Positions 1-8,011 of a stretch of 15,567 nucleotides of DNA are shown one piece after another. The position numbers and the translations under genes were made by a program. Each line of letters starts with the position of its first letter. The first letter of the stretch is position 1. This DNA is from Solirubrobacteraceae bacterium. Lineage in GTDB: Bacteria > Actinomycetota > Thermoleophilia > Solirubrobacterales > Solirubrobacteraceae. The DNA lies in the NCBI GenBank assembly GCA_025935735.1, contig JAICUS010000069.1, positions 1-15,567 on the forward strand, read 5' to 3'. The notes below the pieces were generated by a model that was not told where the DNA came from, did no database searches, and saw only the letters and a program-made list of their open reading frames with translations.

Positions 1-1130
1 ACGACCGTCCTGCCGTTCACGGCGCCCTCGAACGAGCGGTCCTTGTAGAGGTCGGGGTCGAGCGTGCGCTCCCAGTAGTCCCAGACCTTTTCGGCGTAGG
101 TGGCCAGCGGCGGCGGCTCGATGCCCGAGCCCTTGAGCGCGCGCAGCGTGTCGCGGGCGTCGAAGCGGCAGCTCAGCGCCATGTAGTCGAGGATCTCCTC
201 GGAGATCCCCAGGTCGGCCAGGAACTGCGCCCTGATGTCCTTGAGCGCCGGCAGCTTCATGGCGAACGAGAGCACGCCCTTGGGCAGGTTCTGCGTCGCC
301 CGGCGGTCGATCCGCATGACCGCGTGCGGCGCGTGCGCGGCGTCGGCGAACACGTTCATCACGTCGCCCACGCGCTGGCCCTTGGGGTCGACGATGTGGA
401 ACGCCTGGCCGTCCAGGCCCTCCTCGTGGGCGATGTGGTCGACCGCCGCGGCCACGTAGTCGACCGGCACGAGGTTCGTCCAGCCCCATTCCACCGACAC
501 CAGCGGGAACCACTCCGGCAGGTAGTGCCGGATCTTCTGGATGACCTTGAAGAAGTAGTAGGGCCCGTCGATCTTGTCCATCTCGCCGGTGCGCGAGTCG
601 CCGACCACCAGCGATGGGCGATAGACGCGCCAGGGTGACTTCACCCGCTCGCGCACGAGCTTCTCGGACTCGAACTTCGTCCGGTGGTACGGGTGGGCGA
701 GCTTCTGGCCCTCGTCGAACATGTCCTCGTTGAACGTGCCCTCGTCATAGAGCCCGGCCACGGCGATCGAGGACATATGGTGGAAGCGGCCCACCTCGAG
801 CTCGTTCGCCAGCTCGACGGCGTTCTCGGTCCCGCCGACGTTGAGCTCCGTGTTGCGCTCGTCCTCGGCGGCCATGTCGTAGATCGCCGCCAGATGGAAG
901 AAGTGGTCGACCTTGCCCTTCAGCGCGCCCCGGGCCTCCGCGTCGAGCCCGAGGTGCGGCTCGGTCAGGTCGCCGATCACGGCCTTGACCCGCGGCTCGT
1001 CCTCCCAGCGGGCCAGTTTGTCCCGCGACCCCTCGCGCACGAGCACGTGGATGTCGCCCTCGCGCTCGAGCAGCCGCTCGACGAGGTGCCGGCCGATGAA
1101 GCCCGTCGCGCCCGTGACGAAGTAGGTCAA
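1..1130 (-). CDS. Extended SDR oxidoreductase (NAD(P)-binding), C-terminus cut by window edge
   Basis: NAD(P)-dependent extended short-chain dehydrogenase/reductase; 376 codons are visible and the frame is still open at base 1. The N-terminus carries the Rossmann motif TGATGFIG (Gly7, Gly10, Gly13). Further in are the HMSS strand with the usual catalytic Ser (about 120-121) and the YxxxK pair Tyr148/Lys152, followed by a YRPSLVVGDS stretch typical of epimerase/reductase-type SDRs. The start is a TTG at 1130-1128, chosen because GGAGG (minus strand 1143-1139) lies 8 bases upstream and the Rossmann strand begins immediately after it. In mycobacteria, proteins with this kind of N-terminal half (AcrA1-like fatty acyl-CoA reductases) continue into a second, classical SDR domain; whether that holds here cannot be seen. 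Substrate unknown: fatty acyl reductase or sugar/lipid epimerase-like are both possible. The SDR family is sure, the specific role is not. Confidence 0.9.
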   Translation of the reverse strand, partial: MTYFVTGATGFIGRHLVERLLEREGDIHVLVREGSRDKLARWEDEPRVKAVIGDLTEPHLGLDAEARGALKGKVDHFFHLAAIYDMAAEDERNTELNVGGTENAVELANELEVGRFHHMSSIAVAGLYDEGTFNEDMFDEGQKLAHPYHRTKFESEKLVRERVKSPWRVYRPSLVVGDSRTGEMDKIDGPYYFFKVIQKIRHYLPEWFPLVSVEWGWTNLVPVDYVAAAVDHIAHEEGLDGQAFHIVDPKGQRVGDVMNVFADAAHAPHAVMRIDRRATQNLPKGVLSFAMKLPALKDIRAQFLADLGISEEILDYMALSCRFDARDTLRALKGSGIEPPPLATYAEKVWDYWERTLDPDLYKDRSFEGAVNGRTV

Positions 1131-1492
1131 CGCTCTCTCCTCCCGTCTCCAGACATGGGACGGGAGCGTACTTGCCATGGGGGAGCCGTGACGCGGCTCG
1201 GCGGGCTCGGCGAACTGCACGCAGGGTAGGGAGGTGGTCCCTCCGGGGCGGCGTGGGCGGGCCGGGTGATCGTTCCTGCAATCCCGACCAATCTGATGGA
1301 ATTGGTTCAGGCACCTATAGCGCGACTAGACTCATTCACGCGAATCAGGTGCATCGTGGACGAGTGCGAGTCTGATCGGTTCTCGCTTAGGCAGGCGTGA
1401 ATCGCGCACACTCGACCCTCGCGACCGCGGCGAAGGGACCATTCCCCTACCCAGCAGGCAGTTCGCCGATCCCGCCACGCGGCCGAACGGAA
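1131..1492. other. Gene-free 362-bp region upstream of the SDR gene
   Basis: I see no credible gene here. It separates two minus-strand genes and should hold the promoter and leader of the SDR gene. The part around 1270-1400 is clearly more AT-rich than the surroundings. It contains a 6-bp inverted repeat ACCAAT (1287-1292) / ATTGGT (1301-1306) with an 8-base spacer, and a minus-strand TATAGG (1319-1314) that could be a -10 element, although no convincing -35 sits at the right distance. A second 6-bp inverted repeat, GAGCCG (1183-1188) / CGGCTC (1194-1199), has no T-run. The hairpin next to the SDR start is listed separately. No clear terminator for the upstream gene ending at 1493 was found. 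Confidence 0.5.
1140..1166 (-). promoter_or_regulatory. Leader hairpin that would cover the SDR gene's ribosome binding site
   Basis: On the minus strand the arms CTCCCGTC (1166-1159) and GACGGGAG (1147-1140) are perfectly complementary over 8 bp. Inside them CCA (1158-1156) can pair with UGG (1151-1149), leaving a four-base loop and a single bulged A. Four of the five bases of the GGAGG ribosome binding site (1143-1139) of the TTG start at 1130 fall in the 3' arm. The fold would therefore hide the binding site. The complementarity is seen directly; a regulatory role is inference. Confidence 0.45.
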
Positions 1493-3145
1493 TCAGCGAA
1501 CGCGAACCGTGACCGTGCTCGAGTGGCCCGCCTCGTACGGGAAGCTGGCCGCCGGGCGGATGCGGGCCCGGAACTGGAAGCGGCGCCCGCGGGACCCCGG
1601 ATCGCGGAAGCGGTAGTGGGCGCTGAACCGCCCGTGGCGGGAGGCCGTGGCCACCGCGAAGGTCTGGTAGCGCTTCGTGCCCTTCGGCCGGCCCTGGAGC
1701 ACGACCGTCACCCCGCCGCGGCCCACGCCGTGGATGCGGCCGCGGACCGTCAGGCGCCGCCCGAGCCGCGGGCGGCGCGTGGACGTGTGCAGGCTCGCCG
1801 TGGCCCGCGCCCGCAGCGTGAGGAAGCCGTTGGCGGTGAAGCGCATGTCGTTCGCGTACTCCAGCCAGCCGAACTGCAGCAGCCGCGACGCGGTGGCGGC
1901 CACGCGGAAGGCGAAGTCGCCGGACGGCTTGGTGACCGTGCTCTGGCGCGGGACGACGGCGGCGCCGGCGCGCAGGTCGCGGGTGAGCAGCGCGACGCGG
2001 GCGCCGGAGATCGGCTGGCCGAACTGGTTCAGCAGCCGCCCGCGGACGGTCACGTGGCGGCCGAAGCCCACGGTCTCATGGCCCTTCTTGGTGTGGGGGA
2101 ACGCCGCGAAGATGGTCGCCGTGGCGGTCGCGCCCGCGCCGTTGGGCGCGCCGCGGTCCGACGGCGTCACCGCGAACACCGGGTACGGGCCGCTGTCCAC
2201 GGAGTTGCCGCCGGCGTCGGTCACCCGGACGACGACCGTGCGCTGGCCGGCGGGCAGCGCGGTCGGCCGCACCGTCTCGCGGCTGAGCTGCGGGCAGGGC
2301 GCCGGAGCGCTGTAGTCGCATTGGCGCTGGGTGTCGGTGAGCCCCGCGCCGTAGTCCTCGGACCCGACGGTGACCGGGGCGGCCGGGTTCGTGACGTCGA
2401 TCAGGTCGACCCGGCGGATGCCCGACCCGTCGGTCGCGGTCACCGTGACGGGATCGGAGCCGCTGCGCGAGCCGCCGGCCAGCAGGCCCGAGGCCTCGAC
2501 GCTCACGGTCGGCGGCGTCGGGTCGTCGATCGTCACGTCGGAGCCGTAGAGGATGTGGTTGATCCGGCCGCCGGCGGCCACCGTGCACGTGCTGCCGCGG
2601 TTGAAGCAGCCGGCGCGGAGGATCAGCTGCGTCGCGTTGCCGGTGTAGCGGGCGAGCGCGGGGAACGACGCGCGGGCGACCGTGCTCTTGGCCACGTGCG
2701 CGGTGCCCATCGGGTAGCCGTACCACTGCTTCTGGGCGTTGAGCGCGGTGCGGGTGGGCGTGTCGTAGTCGCCGGCGCCGGCGAACACCGTCGAGCCGAG
2801 CGCATAGGTGACGTAGTACTGGTGGGTGTTCGCGGCCGCGGTGTCGGTGTAGTCGAGCTGGCGGGTGAGCGCGAAGTCGGCGATCGTGGTCCCGGGCGGG
2901 CTGGTGAACGTGAGCGCCGCGCTCGCGTTGTTGGCCATCGAGGCGCCGGCGGGCACCGCGAGCGCGATGGAGTTGCCGGCGCAGGTGGAGTCGACGCTCA
3001 CGCCCGCCGCCGCCGTGGCCCGCCAGGCGGAGTTCGGCCACACGTTGCCGCCCGCCGCGCACGTGTAGACGTGGTAGGTGCCGGCGCTCGCGGTGGCCGG
3101 CAGGAGCAGGAGGGCGGCGACGACGGCGGCGGCGATCCGGTGCAT
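1493..3145 (-). CDS. Secreted protein with Ig-like / carboxypeptidase-regulatory-like modules, function unknown
   Basis: A 550-residue exported protein that I do not recognise by name. It opens with a clear Sec signal peptide (short basic start, hydrophobic run, cleavage expected after ATASA, residue 22). It is followed by a region of about 190 residues with several cysteines and many Thr/Ala/Gly (probably a beta-sandwich). Next comes an Ig-like/cadherin-type stretch, PTPPTVSVEASG to VVVRVTDAGGNSVDSGPYPVFAV. Two C-terminal modules (VTVRGRLLNQFGQPISGARV and LTVRGRIHGVGRGGVTVVLQG) look like repeated carboxypeptidase-regulatory-like folds. No LPxTG sorting signal or C-terminal membrane helix is present, so it is probably released or loosely wall-bound. 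The start at 3145 is preferred for the signal peptide and an upstream GAAGAGA. The in-frame ATG at 3166, whose A is also the last base of the crotonase stop, would add seven residues and couple translation. Architecture is as seen; function unknown. Confidence 0.8.
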   Translation of the reverse strand: MHRIAAAVVAALLLLPATASAGTYHVYTCAAGGNVWPNSAWRATAAAGVSVDSTCAGNSIALAVPAGASMANNASAALTFTSPPGTTIADFALTRQLDYTDTAAANTHQYYVTYALGSTVFAGAGDYDTPTRTALNAQKQWYGYPMGTAHVAKSTVARASFPALARYTGNATQLILRAGCFNRGSTCTVAAGGRINHILYGSDVTIDDPTPPTVSVEASGLLAGGSRSGSDPVTVTATDGSGIRRVDLIDVTNPAAPVTVGSEDYGAGLTDTQRQCDYSAPAPCPQLSRETVRPTALPAGQRTVVVRVTDAGGNSVDSGPYPVFAVTPSDRGAPNGAGATATATIFAAFPHTKKGHETVGFGRHVTVRGRLLNQFGQPISGARVALLTRDLRAGAAVVPRQSTVTKPSGDFAFRVAATASRLLQFGWLEYANDMRFTANGFLTLRARATASLHTSTRRPRLGRRLTVRGRIHGVGRGGVTVVLQGRPKGTKRYQTFAVATASRHGRFSAHYRFRDPGSRGRRFQFRARIRPAASFPYEAGHSSTVTVRVR

Positions 3146-3165
3146 GGCGTCTCTTCGATACCGCA

Positions 3166-3906
3166 TCAGGGCCGGGAGTTGCGCCGCTCGGCGAACCGCT
3201 GAGCGCCCGCCAGCGCGGCGCCGAGCCGCTCGCGGCCGAGCCGCGCCTCGAGCGCCAGACCGTCCTCCAGGGAGAGCGCCGTGCCCTCGAGCGCGGCCCG
3301 CCGGTCGGACAGCATCGTCTCCTGCGGGAAGGCGGCGATCTGCTCGGCCAGCGCGAGCGCGCGCTCGACGTGGCGGCCGGGCGCGACCACCTCGTTGACC
3401 AGGCCGAGCGCCAGCGCCTCGCGCGCGTCCACGGTGCGCCCGGTGAGGATGAGGTCGAGCGCCCGGCCGGTCCCGATCACCCGCGGCAGCCGCTGCGTCC
3501 CGCCGTCGATCAGCGGCACGCCCCACCGCCGCTCGGCGCAGCCGAACGCCGCCGTCTCGTCGGCGATCCGCAGGTCGCACCACAGCGCCAGCTCCAGCCC
3601 GCCGGCCAGGCACCAGCCGGCGATCGCGGCGATCGTGGGCTTCGGCGAGGCCAGCCGGGTGAACCCCATCGGGCCGCCGGGCGCGTCCACGTCCAGCGTG
3701 TCGAGCGCCTTCAGGTCCGCCCCGGCGCAGAACGCCGCCTCGCCCGCGCCCGTGAGCACCATCACGCGCGCGCCGTCGTCGTCCCGGAAGCGCTCGAAGG
3801 CGTCCAGGAGCGCCGCCGCTGTTTCCCCATCGACGGCGTTGCGCCGCTGCGGCCGGTCGAGCGTGACGAGCGCCGCGGCGCCCGTGCGCTCGTAGCCGAC
3901 GCTCAC
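3166..3906 (-). CDS. Enoyl-CoA hydratase/isomerase (crotonase) family protein
   Basis: A 246-residue crotonase-fold enzyme, normal family length. Members act on acyl-CoA thioesters, typically adding water across a 2-enoyl-CoA or shifting the double bond in fatty-acid or aromatic breakdown. The oxyanion-hole segments CAGADLK (60-66) and AGGLELA (101-107) are present. Both glutamates that act as acid/base in enoyl-CoA hydratase are kept: Glu105 in GGLELA and Glu125 in CAERRWGV. The family-typical DGGTQRLPRVIG follows at 134-145. The intact pair favours real hydratase activity over the isomerase or hydrolase branches, but the exact substrate is not readable. The start is GTG at 3906-3904, overlapping the stop of the upstream small membrane protein gene as GTGA. 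No good ribosome binding site is visible, so translational coupling is likely. The secreted-protein gene follows directly. Confidence 0.92.
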   Translation of the reverse strand: MSVGYERTGAAALVTLDRPQRRNAVDGETAAALLDAFERFRDDDGARVMVLTGAGEAAFCAGADLKALDTLDVDAPGGPMGFTRLASPKPTIAAIAGWCLAGGLELALWCDLRIADETAAFGCAERRWGVPLIDGGTQRLPRVIGTGRALDLILTGRTVDAREALALGLVNEVVAPGRHVERALALAEQIAAFPQETMLSDRRAALEGTALSLEDGLALEARLGRERLGAALAGAQRFAERRNSRP

Positions 3907-4172
3907 CAGCCGCCGCGGGTGTCGGCGCGCGCCCGGCGCGCCTTCGCCGCCGCCAGCCGGCGGTACTTGCGCTTGTCCAGCGCGTTCTGCAGCAGCGAGA
4001 GCAGCAGGATGAGCAGCGGGAACCCGGCGATCAGCATGAAGCCGACGTCGGTGACGACCTTGTCGCCGGCGGGCCCGTAGGTGCCCTGCCCCTGGTCGTG
4101 GCCGGCCGAGGCCAGCGCCGGGGCGGCGCCGAGGAGGACGAGCCAGGCGGTGAGCAGCGCGGCGCGGACCAT
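3903..4172 (-). CDS. Small membrane protein with signal peptide and one further helix
   Basis: An 89-residue hypothetical protein. Residues 1-22 (LLTAWLVLLGAAPALASA) form a likely signal peptide. A short Gly/Asp-rich outside segment follows, then one hydrophobic helix at about 44-62 (FMLIAGFPLLILLLSLLQNAL). The tail is strongly basic (KRKYRRLAAAKARRARADTR), as expected for a cytoplasmic end. I do not recognise a named family. It is first in a three-gene minus-strand cluster and overlaps the crotonase gene by 4 bp (GTGA). The ATG at 4172 is preferred because it begins the signal peptide and lies 6 bases downstream of a TATCCT -10-like box, implying a leaderless message. A longer reading extends into the divergent ABC-F gene and is unlikely. 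The coding call is fairly safe, the function unknown. Confidence 0.75.
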   Translation of the reverse strand: MVRAALLTAWLVLLGAAPALASAGHDQGQGTYGPAGDKVVTDVGFMLIAGFPLLILLLSLLQNALDKRKYRRLAAAKARRARADTRGGW

Positions 4173-4175
4173 GAC

Positions 4176-4195
4176 CCGAGGATACCTATCCTCGG
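4176..4195. promoter_or_regulatory. Perfect palindrome carrying a -10 box on each strand (divergent promoter)
   Basis: The sequence CCGAGGATACCTATCCTCGG is a 9+9 bp inverted repeat with a 2-bp centre. It sits in the 28-bp gap between the starts of the small membrane protein (4172, minus) and the ABC-F gene (4201, plus). Each half places TATCCT (matching the TANNNT -10 pattern of actinobacteria) just before one start codon: 4187-4192 with 8 bases to ATG 4201, and minus 4184-4179 with 6 bases to ATG 4172. Those distances fit leaderless transcription both ways. The plus gene also has GGAGG at 4194-4198, too close to the ATG to be an ideal ribosome site. It may alternatively be a repressor operator. 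Confidence 0.55.
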
Positions 4196-4200
4196 AGGCC

Positions 4201-6060
<1,860 letters not shown>

Positions 6061-6064
6061 GAAG

Positions 6065-7063
6065 ATGTGGGGCATGGCCGCGACGCTCACGCTCGAACAG
6101 GAGATGGAAACCCACCGCCGGGCCCTCACCGGCTACTGCTACCGGATGATCGGGTCCGGCAGCGAGGCCGAGGACGCGGTGCAGGAGACGATGGTCCGCG
6201 CCTGGCGGGCGGCGGACAAGCTGCACGAGCGCGGCGCGCTGAAGGCGTGGCTGTACAAGATCGCCAACAACGTCTGCCTGGACATGCTCCAGAGCGCGCA
6301 GCGGCGCGCGCAGCCGATGGACCTCGGCCCGTCCCAGGACGCGGCCGCGCCGCTCGGCGCGCCGCTGGTGGAGACCGCCTGGGTCCGCCCCGTGGCCGAC
6401 AGCGTGCTCGACCCGGCCGACGTCGCCGCCGAGAAGGAGACGCTGCGGCTGGCCTTCGTCGCCGCGCTGCAGCACCTGCCGCCGCGGCAGCGGGCGGTGC
6501 TGATCCTGCGCGAGGTGCTGCGCTGGCAGGCCACCGAGGTGGCCGAGCTGCTGGAGACGTCCGTCGCCTCGGTCAACAGCGCGCTGCAGCGCGCGCGGGC
6601 CACGATCGAGGAGCTCGACCTGGACGCCGGCGCCGCGCCCGCCGCGGTGGACGACGCGGAGCAGCGGGAGCTGCTGGCCGGCTACGTCCAGGCGTTCGAG
6701 CGCTACGACATCGCCTCGCTGGTCAAGCTGCTGCACGATGACGCGGCGTTCTCGATGCCGCCGTTCCCGCTCTGGGTGCGCGGGCCGGAGCAGATCCACG
6801 CGTTCATGACCGGCACGGGCGCGAAGTGCGAGGGCTCGCGGCTGCTCGTCACGCAGGCCAACGGCGGCCCGGCGGTGGCGATCTACAACCCCGCCGAGGA
6901 CGGCTACACGCCGTGGGCGATCGTCGTGCTCGAGATGTCAGGCGGGGCGATCACCGGGCTGCACCACTTCATCTACCCGGAGCTGTTCGCCGAGTTCGGG
7001 CTGCCGCCGCGGCTCGAGCGCGAGGACGCCGGCCAGCCCCACGAGCTCCAGCAGCGCGCGTAG
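6065..7063 (+). CDS. ECF sigma factor with C-terminal SnoaL-like domain (SigG/SigJ-like)
   Basis: A 332-residue extracytoplasmic-function sigma factor, longer than the usual ~190 because a SnoaL/NTF2-like domain is fused at the C-terminus. Sigma region 2 spans about 14-83 (LTGYCYRMIGSGSEAEDAVQ, then TMVRAWRAAD and AWLYKIANNVCLDML). Region 4 is at about 125-180 (ALQHLPPRQRAVLILREVL and the recognition helix ETSVASVNSALQRARATI). The SnoaL-like part is about 200-315, ending HHFIYPELFAEFGLPPRL. This layout matches SigG-type sigma factors, in which the extra domain rather than a separate anti-sigma factor is thought to tune activity; none is encoded beside it. ATG 6065 lies 4 bases after the ABC-F stop. 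ATG 6074 has GAGAAG 9 bases upstream and may be the real start. The last 126 bp overlap the minus-strand STAS gene. Confidence 0.93.
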   Translation: MWGMAATLTLEQEMETHRRALTGYCYRMIGSGSEAEDAVQETMVRAWRAADKLHERGALKAWLYKIANNVCLDMLQSAQRRAQPMDLGPSQDAAAPLGAPLVETAWVRPVADSVLDPADVAAEKETLRLAFVAALQHLPPRQRAVLILREVLRWQATEVAELLETSVASVNSALQRARATIEELDLDAGAAPAAVDDAEQRELLAGYVQAFERYDIASLVKLLHDDAAFSMPPFPLWVRGPEQIHAFMTGTGAKCEGSRLLVTQANGGPAVAIYNPAEDGYTPWAIVVLEMSGGAITGLHHFIYPELFAEFGLPPRLEREDAGQPHELQQRA

Positions 7064-7261
7064 CTCGTCTCCCACGTTGCGGATGGTCACCCGCCGCCCG
7101 CCGCGGCGGGCGGCGAGCTGCGCCCGGGCCAGCGTCTCGACGACGCCGATGGTCGTGCGCGGGTCGACCCGGGCCAGCACCTCGTGGGTGTCGTCGTCGA
7201 CGACCAGGATCGGGGGCGGCTGCATTCCCCCGCTTGGACGGCTCGGGGGCGCGAAACTCAT
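6938..7261 (-). CDS. STAS-domain (anti-anti-sigma-like) protein overlapping the sigma gene antisense
   Basis: A 107-residue protein whose core (PPPILVVDDDTHEV to VGLAGVLALEPR, about 15-84) reads as a small STAS domain of the actinobacterial kind with LARAQLAARRGGRRVTIRN followed by ELRALLELVGLAGVL. In classical anti-anti-sigma factors a phosphorylatable Ser sits in a DSSG loop. Here the matching loop is DPRTT (33-37), so phosphorylation control may be absent or use Thr. The C-terminal tail (about 83-107) is encoded opposite the end of the sigma gene, codon against codon. It begins 21 bp after the DUF4383-like gene, so both are probably co-transcribed. ATG 7261 has GGGGG 4 bases upstream; ATG 7225 is an alternative giving 95 residues. 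A role in partner switching with a sigma factor is inference. Some risk remains that the family assignment is wrong. Confidence 0.68.
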   Translation of the reverse strand: MSFAPPSRPSGGMQPPPILVVDDDTHEVLARVDPRTTIGVVETLARAQLAARRGGRRVTIRNVGDELRALLELVGLAGVLALEPRRQPELGEQLRVDEVVQPGDRPA

Positions 7262-7282
7262 CGCGCCCCCGTGCTCGACCCG

Positions 7283-7867
7283 TTACGCGCGCGGGCGGTC
7301 GTCGAGCGCGCCGCCGTCGGTGGCGACGGGCTCACGGTCGGCCGGGCGGTCGGCCGGCGCCGTGCGGCGGCCGAAGCGCCCGCGGGGGGCGGGCTCGCGC
7401 CTGGCCGCGGGTGCGGTCCCGCGGCGGCGGCCGACGCGCGGCATCATCGACAGCAGCACCAGCGCCACGGCCGCGGCGCCCAGGACGATCTTCGTCACGT
7501 TGTTGGTGGCGAAGATGCCGAGGATGTCGGTGCCGTCGGAGAGCGCGATCAGCGCGCCCACGCCGTAGGCGATGCCGACCATGAACGCCATCGACTTGGC
7601 GCCCCAGTGGATCGGCGCGCCGAGCAGCAGCAGCAGGCCGCCGGCGGCGAACAGCACCCACGTCCAGCCGTTGCCCTCGATGCCGATGAAGTTCGTGCCG
7701 TTCACGGTCCCGCTGGGCGGGTGCATCGTGAAGCTCTGGTCGGCGAAGATGAAGCCGAGGATGCCGAGCGCCAGCGAGAGCGCGCCGATGATGGCCACCG
7801 GCCCCTTGGCCAGCGAGACGCCCCGCCGGGGCGGCACGCCGTCGTCGTATGTCTCTGTCGCGGTCAT
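7283..7867 (-). CDS. DUF4383-like four-helix membrane protein
   Basis: A 194-residue integral membrane protein of unknown function. Four hydrophobic segments are visible at about 23-42, 69-86, 93-110 and 121-143. They are separated by the FIGIEGNGW and ILGIFATNNVTKIVLG stretches that resemble the DUF4383 pattern found in actinobacterial membrane proteins. The last 50 residues are a basic, Arg/Pro/Ala-rich cytoplasmic tail (RRRGTAPAARREPAPRGRFG), longer than I would expect for the family. The ATG at 7867 has a strong ribosome binding site AGGAGG (minus 7881-7876) 8 bases upstream, so the start is secure. The STAS gene follows 21 bp downstream. It diverges from the secreted-protein gene at 8012 across 144 bp. 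Membrane location is clear; DUF4383 assignment is by recalled pattern. Confidence 0.8.
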   Translation of the reverse strand: MTATETYDDGVPPRRGVSLAKGPVAIIGALSLALGILGFIFADQSFTMHPPSGTVNGTNFIGIEGNGWTWVLFAAGGLLLLLGAPIHWGAKSMAFMVGIAYGVGALIALSDGTDILGIFATNNVTKIVLGAAAVALVLLSMMPRVGRRRGTAPAARREPAPRGRFGRRTAPADRPADREPVATDGGALDDRPRA

Positions 7868-7893
7868 GTGTGAGTCCTCCTAGAAGCCGTTGA

Positions 7894-7934
7894 GTGCAGG
7901 ATTCCCGCGGATGGCGCCCGCCATGCGCCTGCAC
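7894..7934. repeat. Nested inverted repeats in a divergent intergenic region
   Basis: An outer 7-bp pair GTGCAGG (7894-7900) / CCTGCAC (7928-7934) encloses an inner 6-bp pair ATGGCG (7911-7916) / CGCCAT (7919-7924) with a 2-base loop. They lie between the divergent DUF4383-like and secreted-protein genes, partly over the expected promoter of the former (a TTGACG on the minus strand at 7939-7934 abuts the outer repeat). Operator or chance structure in GC-rich DNA; no T-run, so not a typical terminator. Confidence 0.3.
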
Positions 7935-7995
7935 GTCAACAGCCGGTGACGCGCCGGGTCCGCGATCGCGGCGCATCCGCAGCGTCACGGGGATT

Positions 7996-8001
7996 TACGC
8001 T
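7996..8001 (+). promoter_or_regulatory. -10-like box TACGCT ahead of the secreted-protein gene
   Basis: TACGCT matches TANNNT and lies 10 bases before ATG 8012, with no ribosome binding site between, which fits a leaderless or nearly leaderless transcript. The nine bases TACGCTGCC recur at the same position before the response-regulator start at 14750. No -35 element is obvious. Confidence 0.4.
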
Positions 8002-8011
8002 GCCGCGCGCG

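Noticed and set aside
1397..3202. A long plus-strand open frame of about 600 codons opposite the secreted-protein gene
   Set aside because: Its product is an Arg/Ala/Gly/Val-rich low-complexity string with no domain, as expected from the antisense of a GC-rich gene; the minus-strand frame has a signal peptide and ordered modules.
3146..3613. 156-residue N-terminal extension of the secreted protein gene, running into the crotonase gene
   Set aside because: The extension is antisense-free but out of frame with the crotonase, low complexity, and would bury the clear signal peptide that begins at 3145.
7934..7939. TTGACG on the minus strand as a -35 for the DUF4383-like gene
   Set aside because: No matching -10 at 16-19 bp (only GC-rich hexamers such as CGCCAT), so I did not list it as a promoter.
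7984..7998. GTCAC and TTTAC as a possible further PHO-like pair before the gene at 8012
   Set aside because: Spacing is 10 rather than 11 bp and there are only two weak units.
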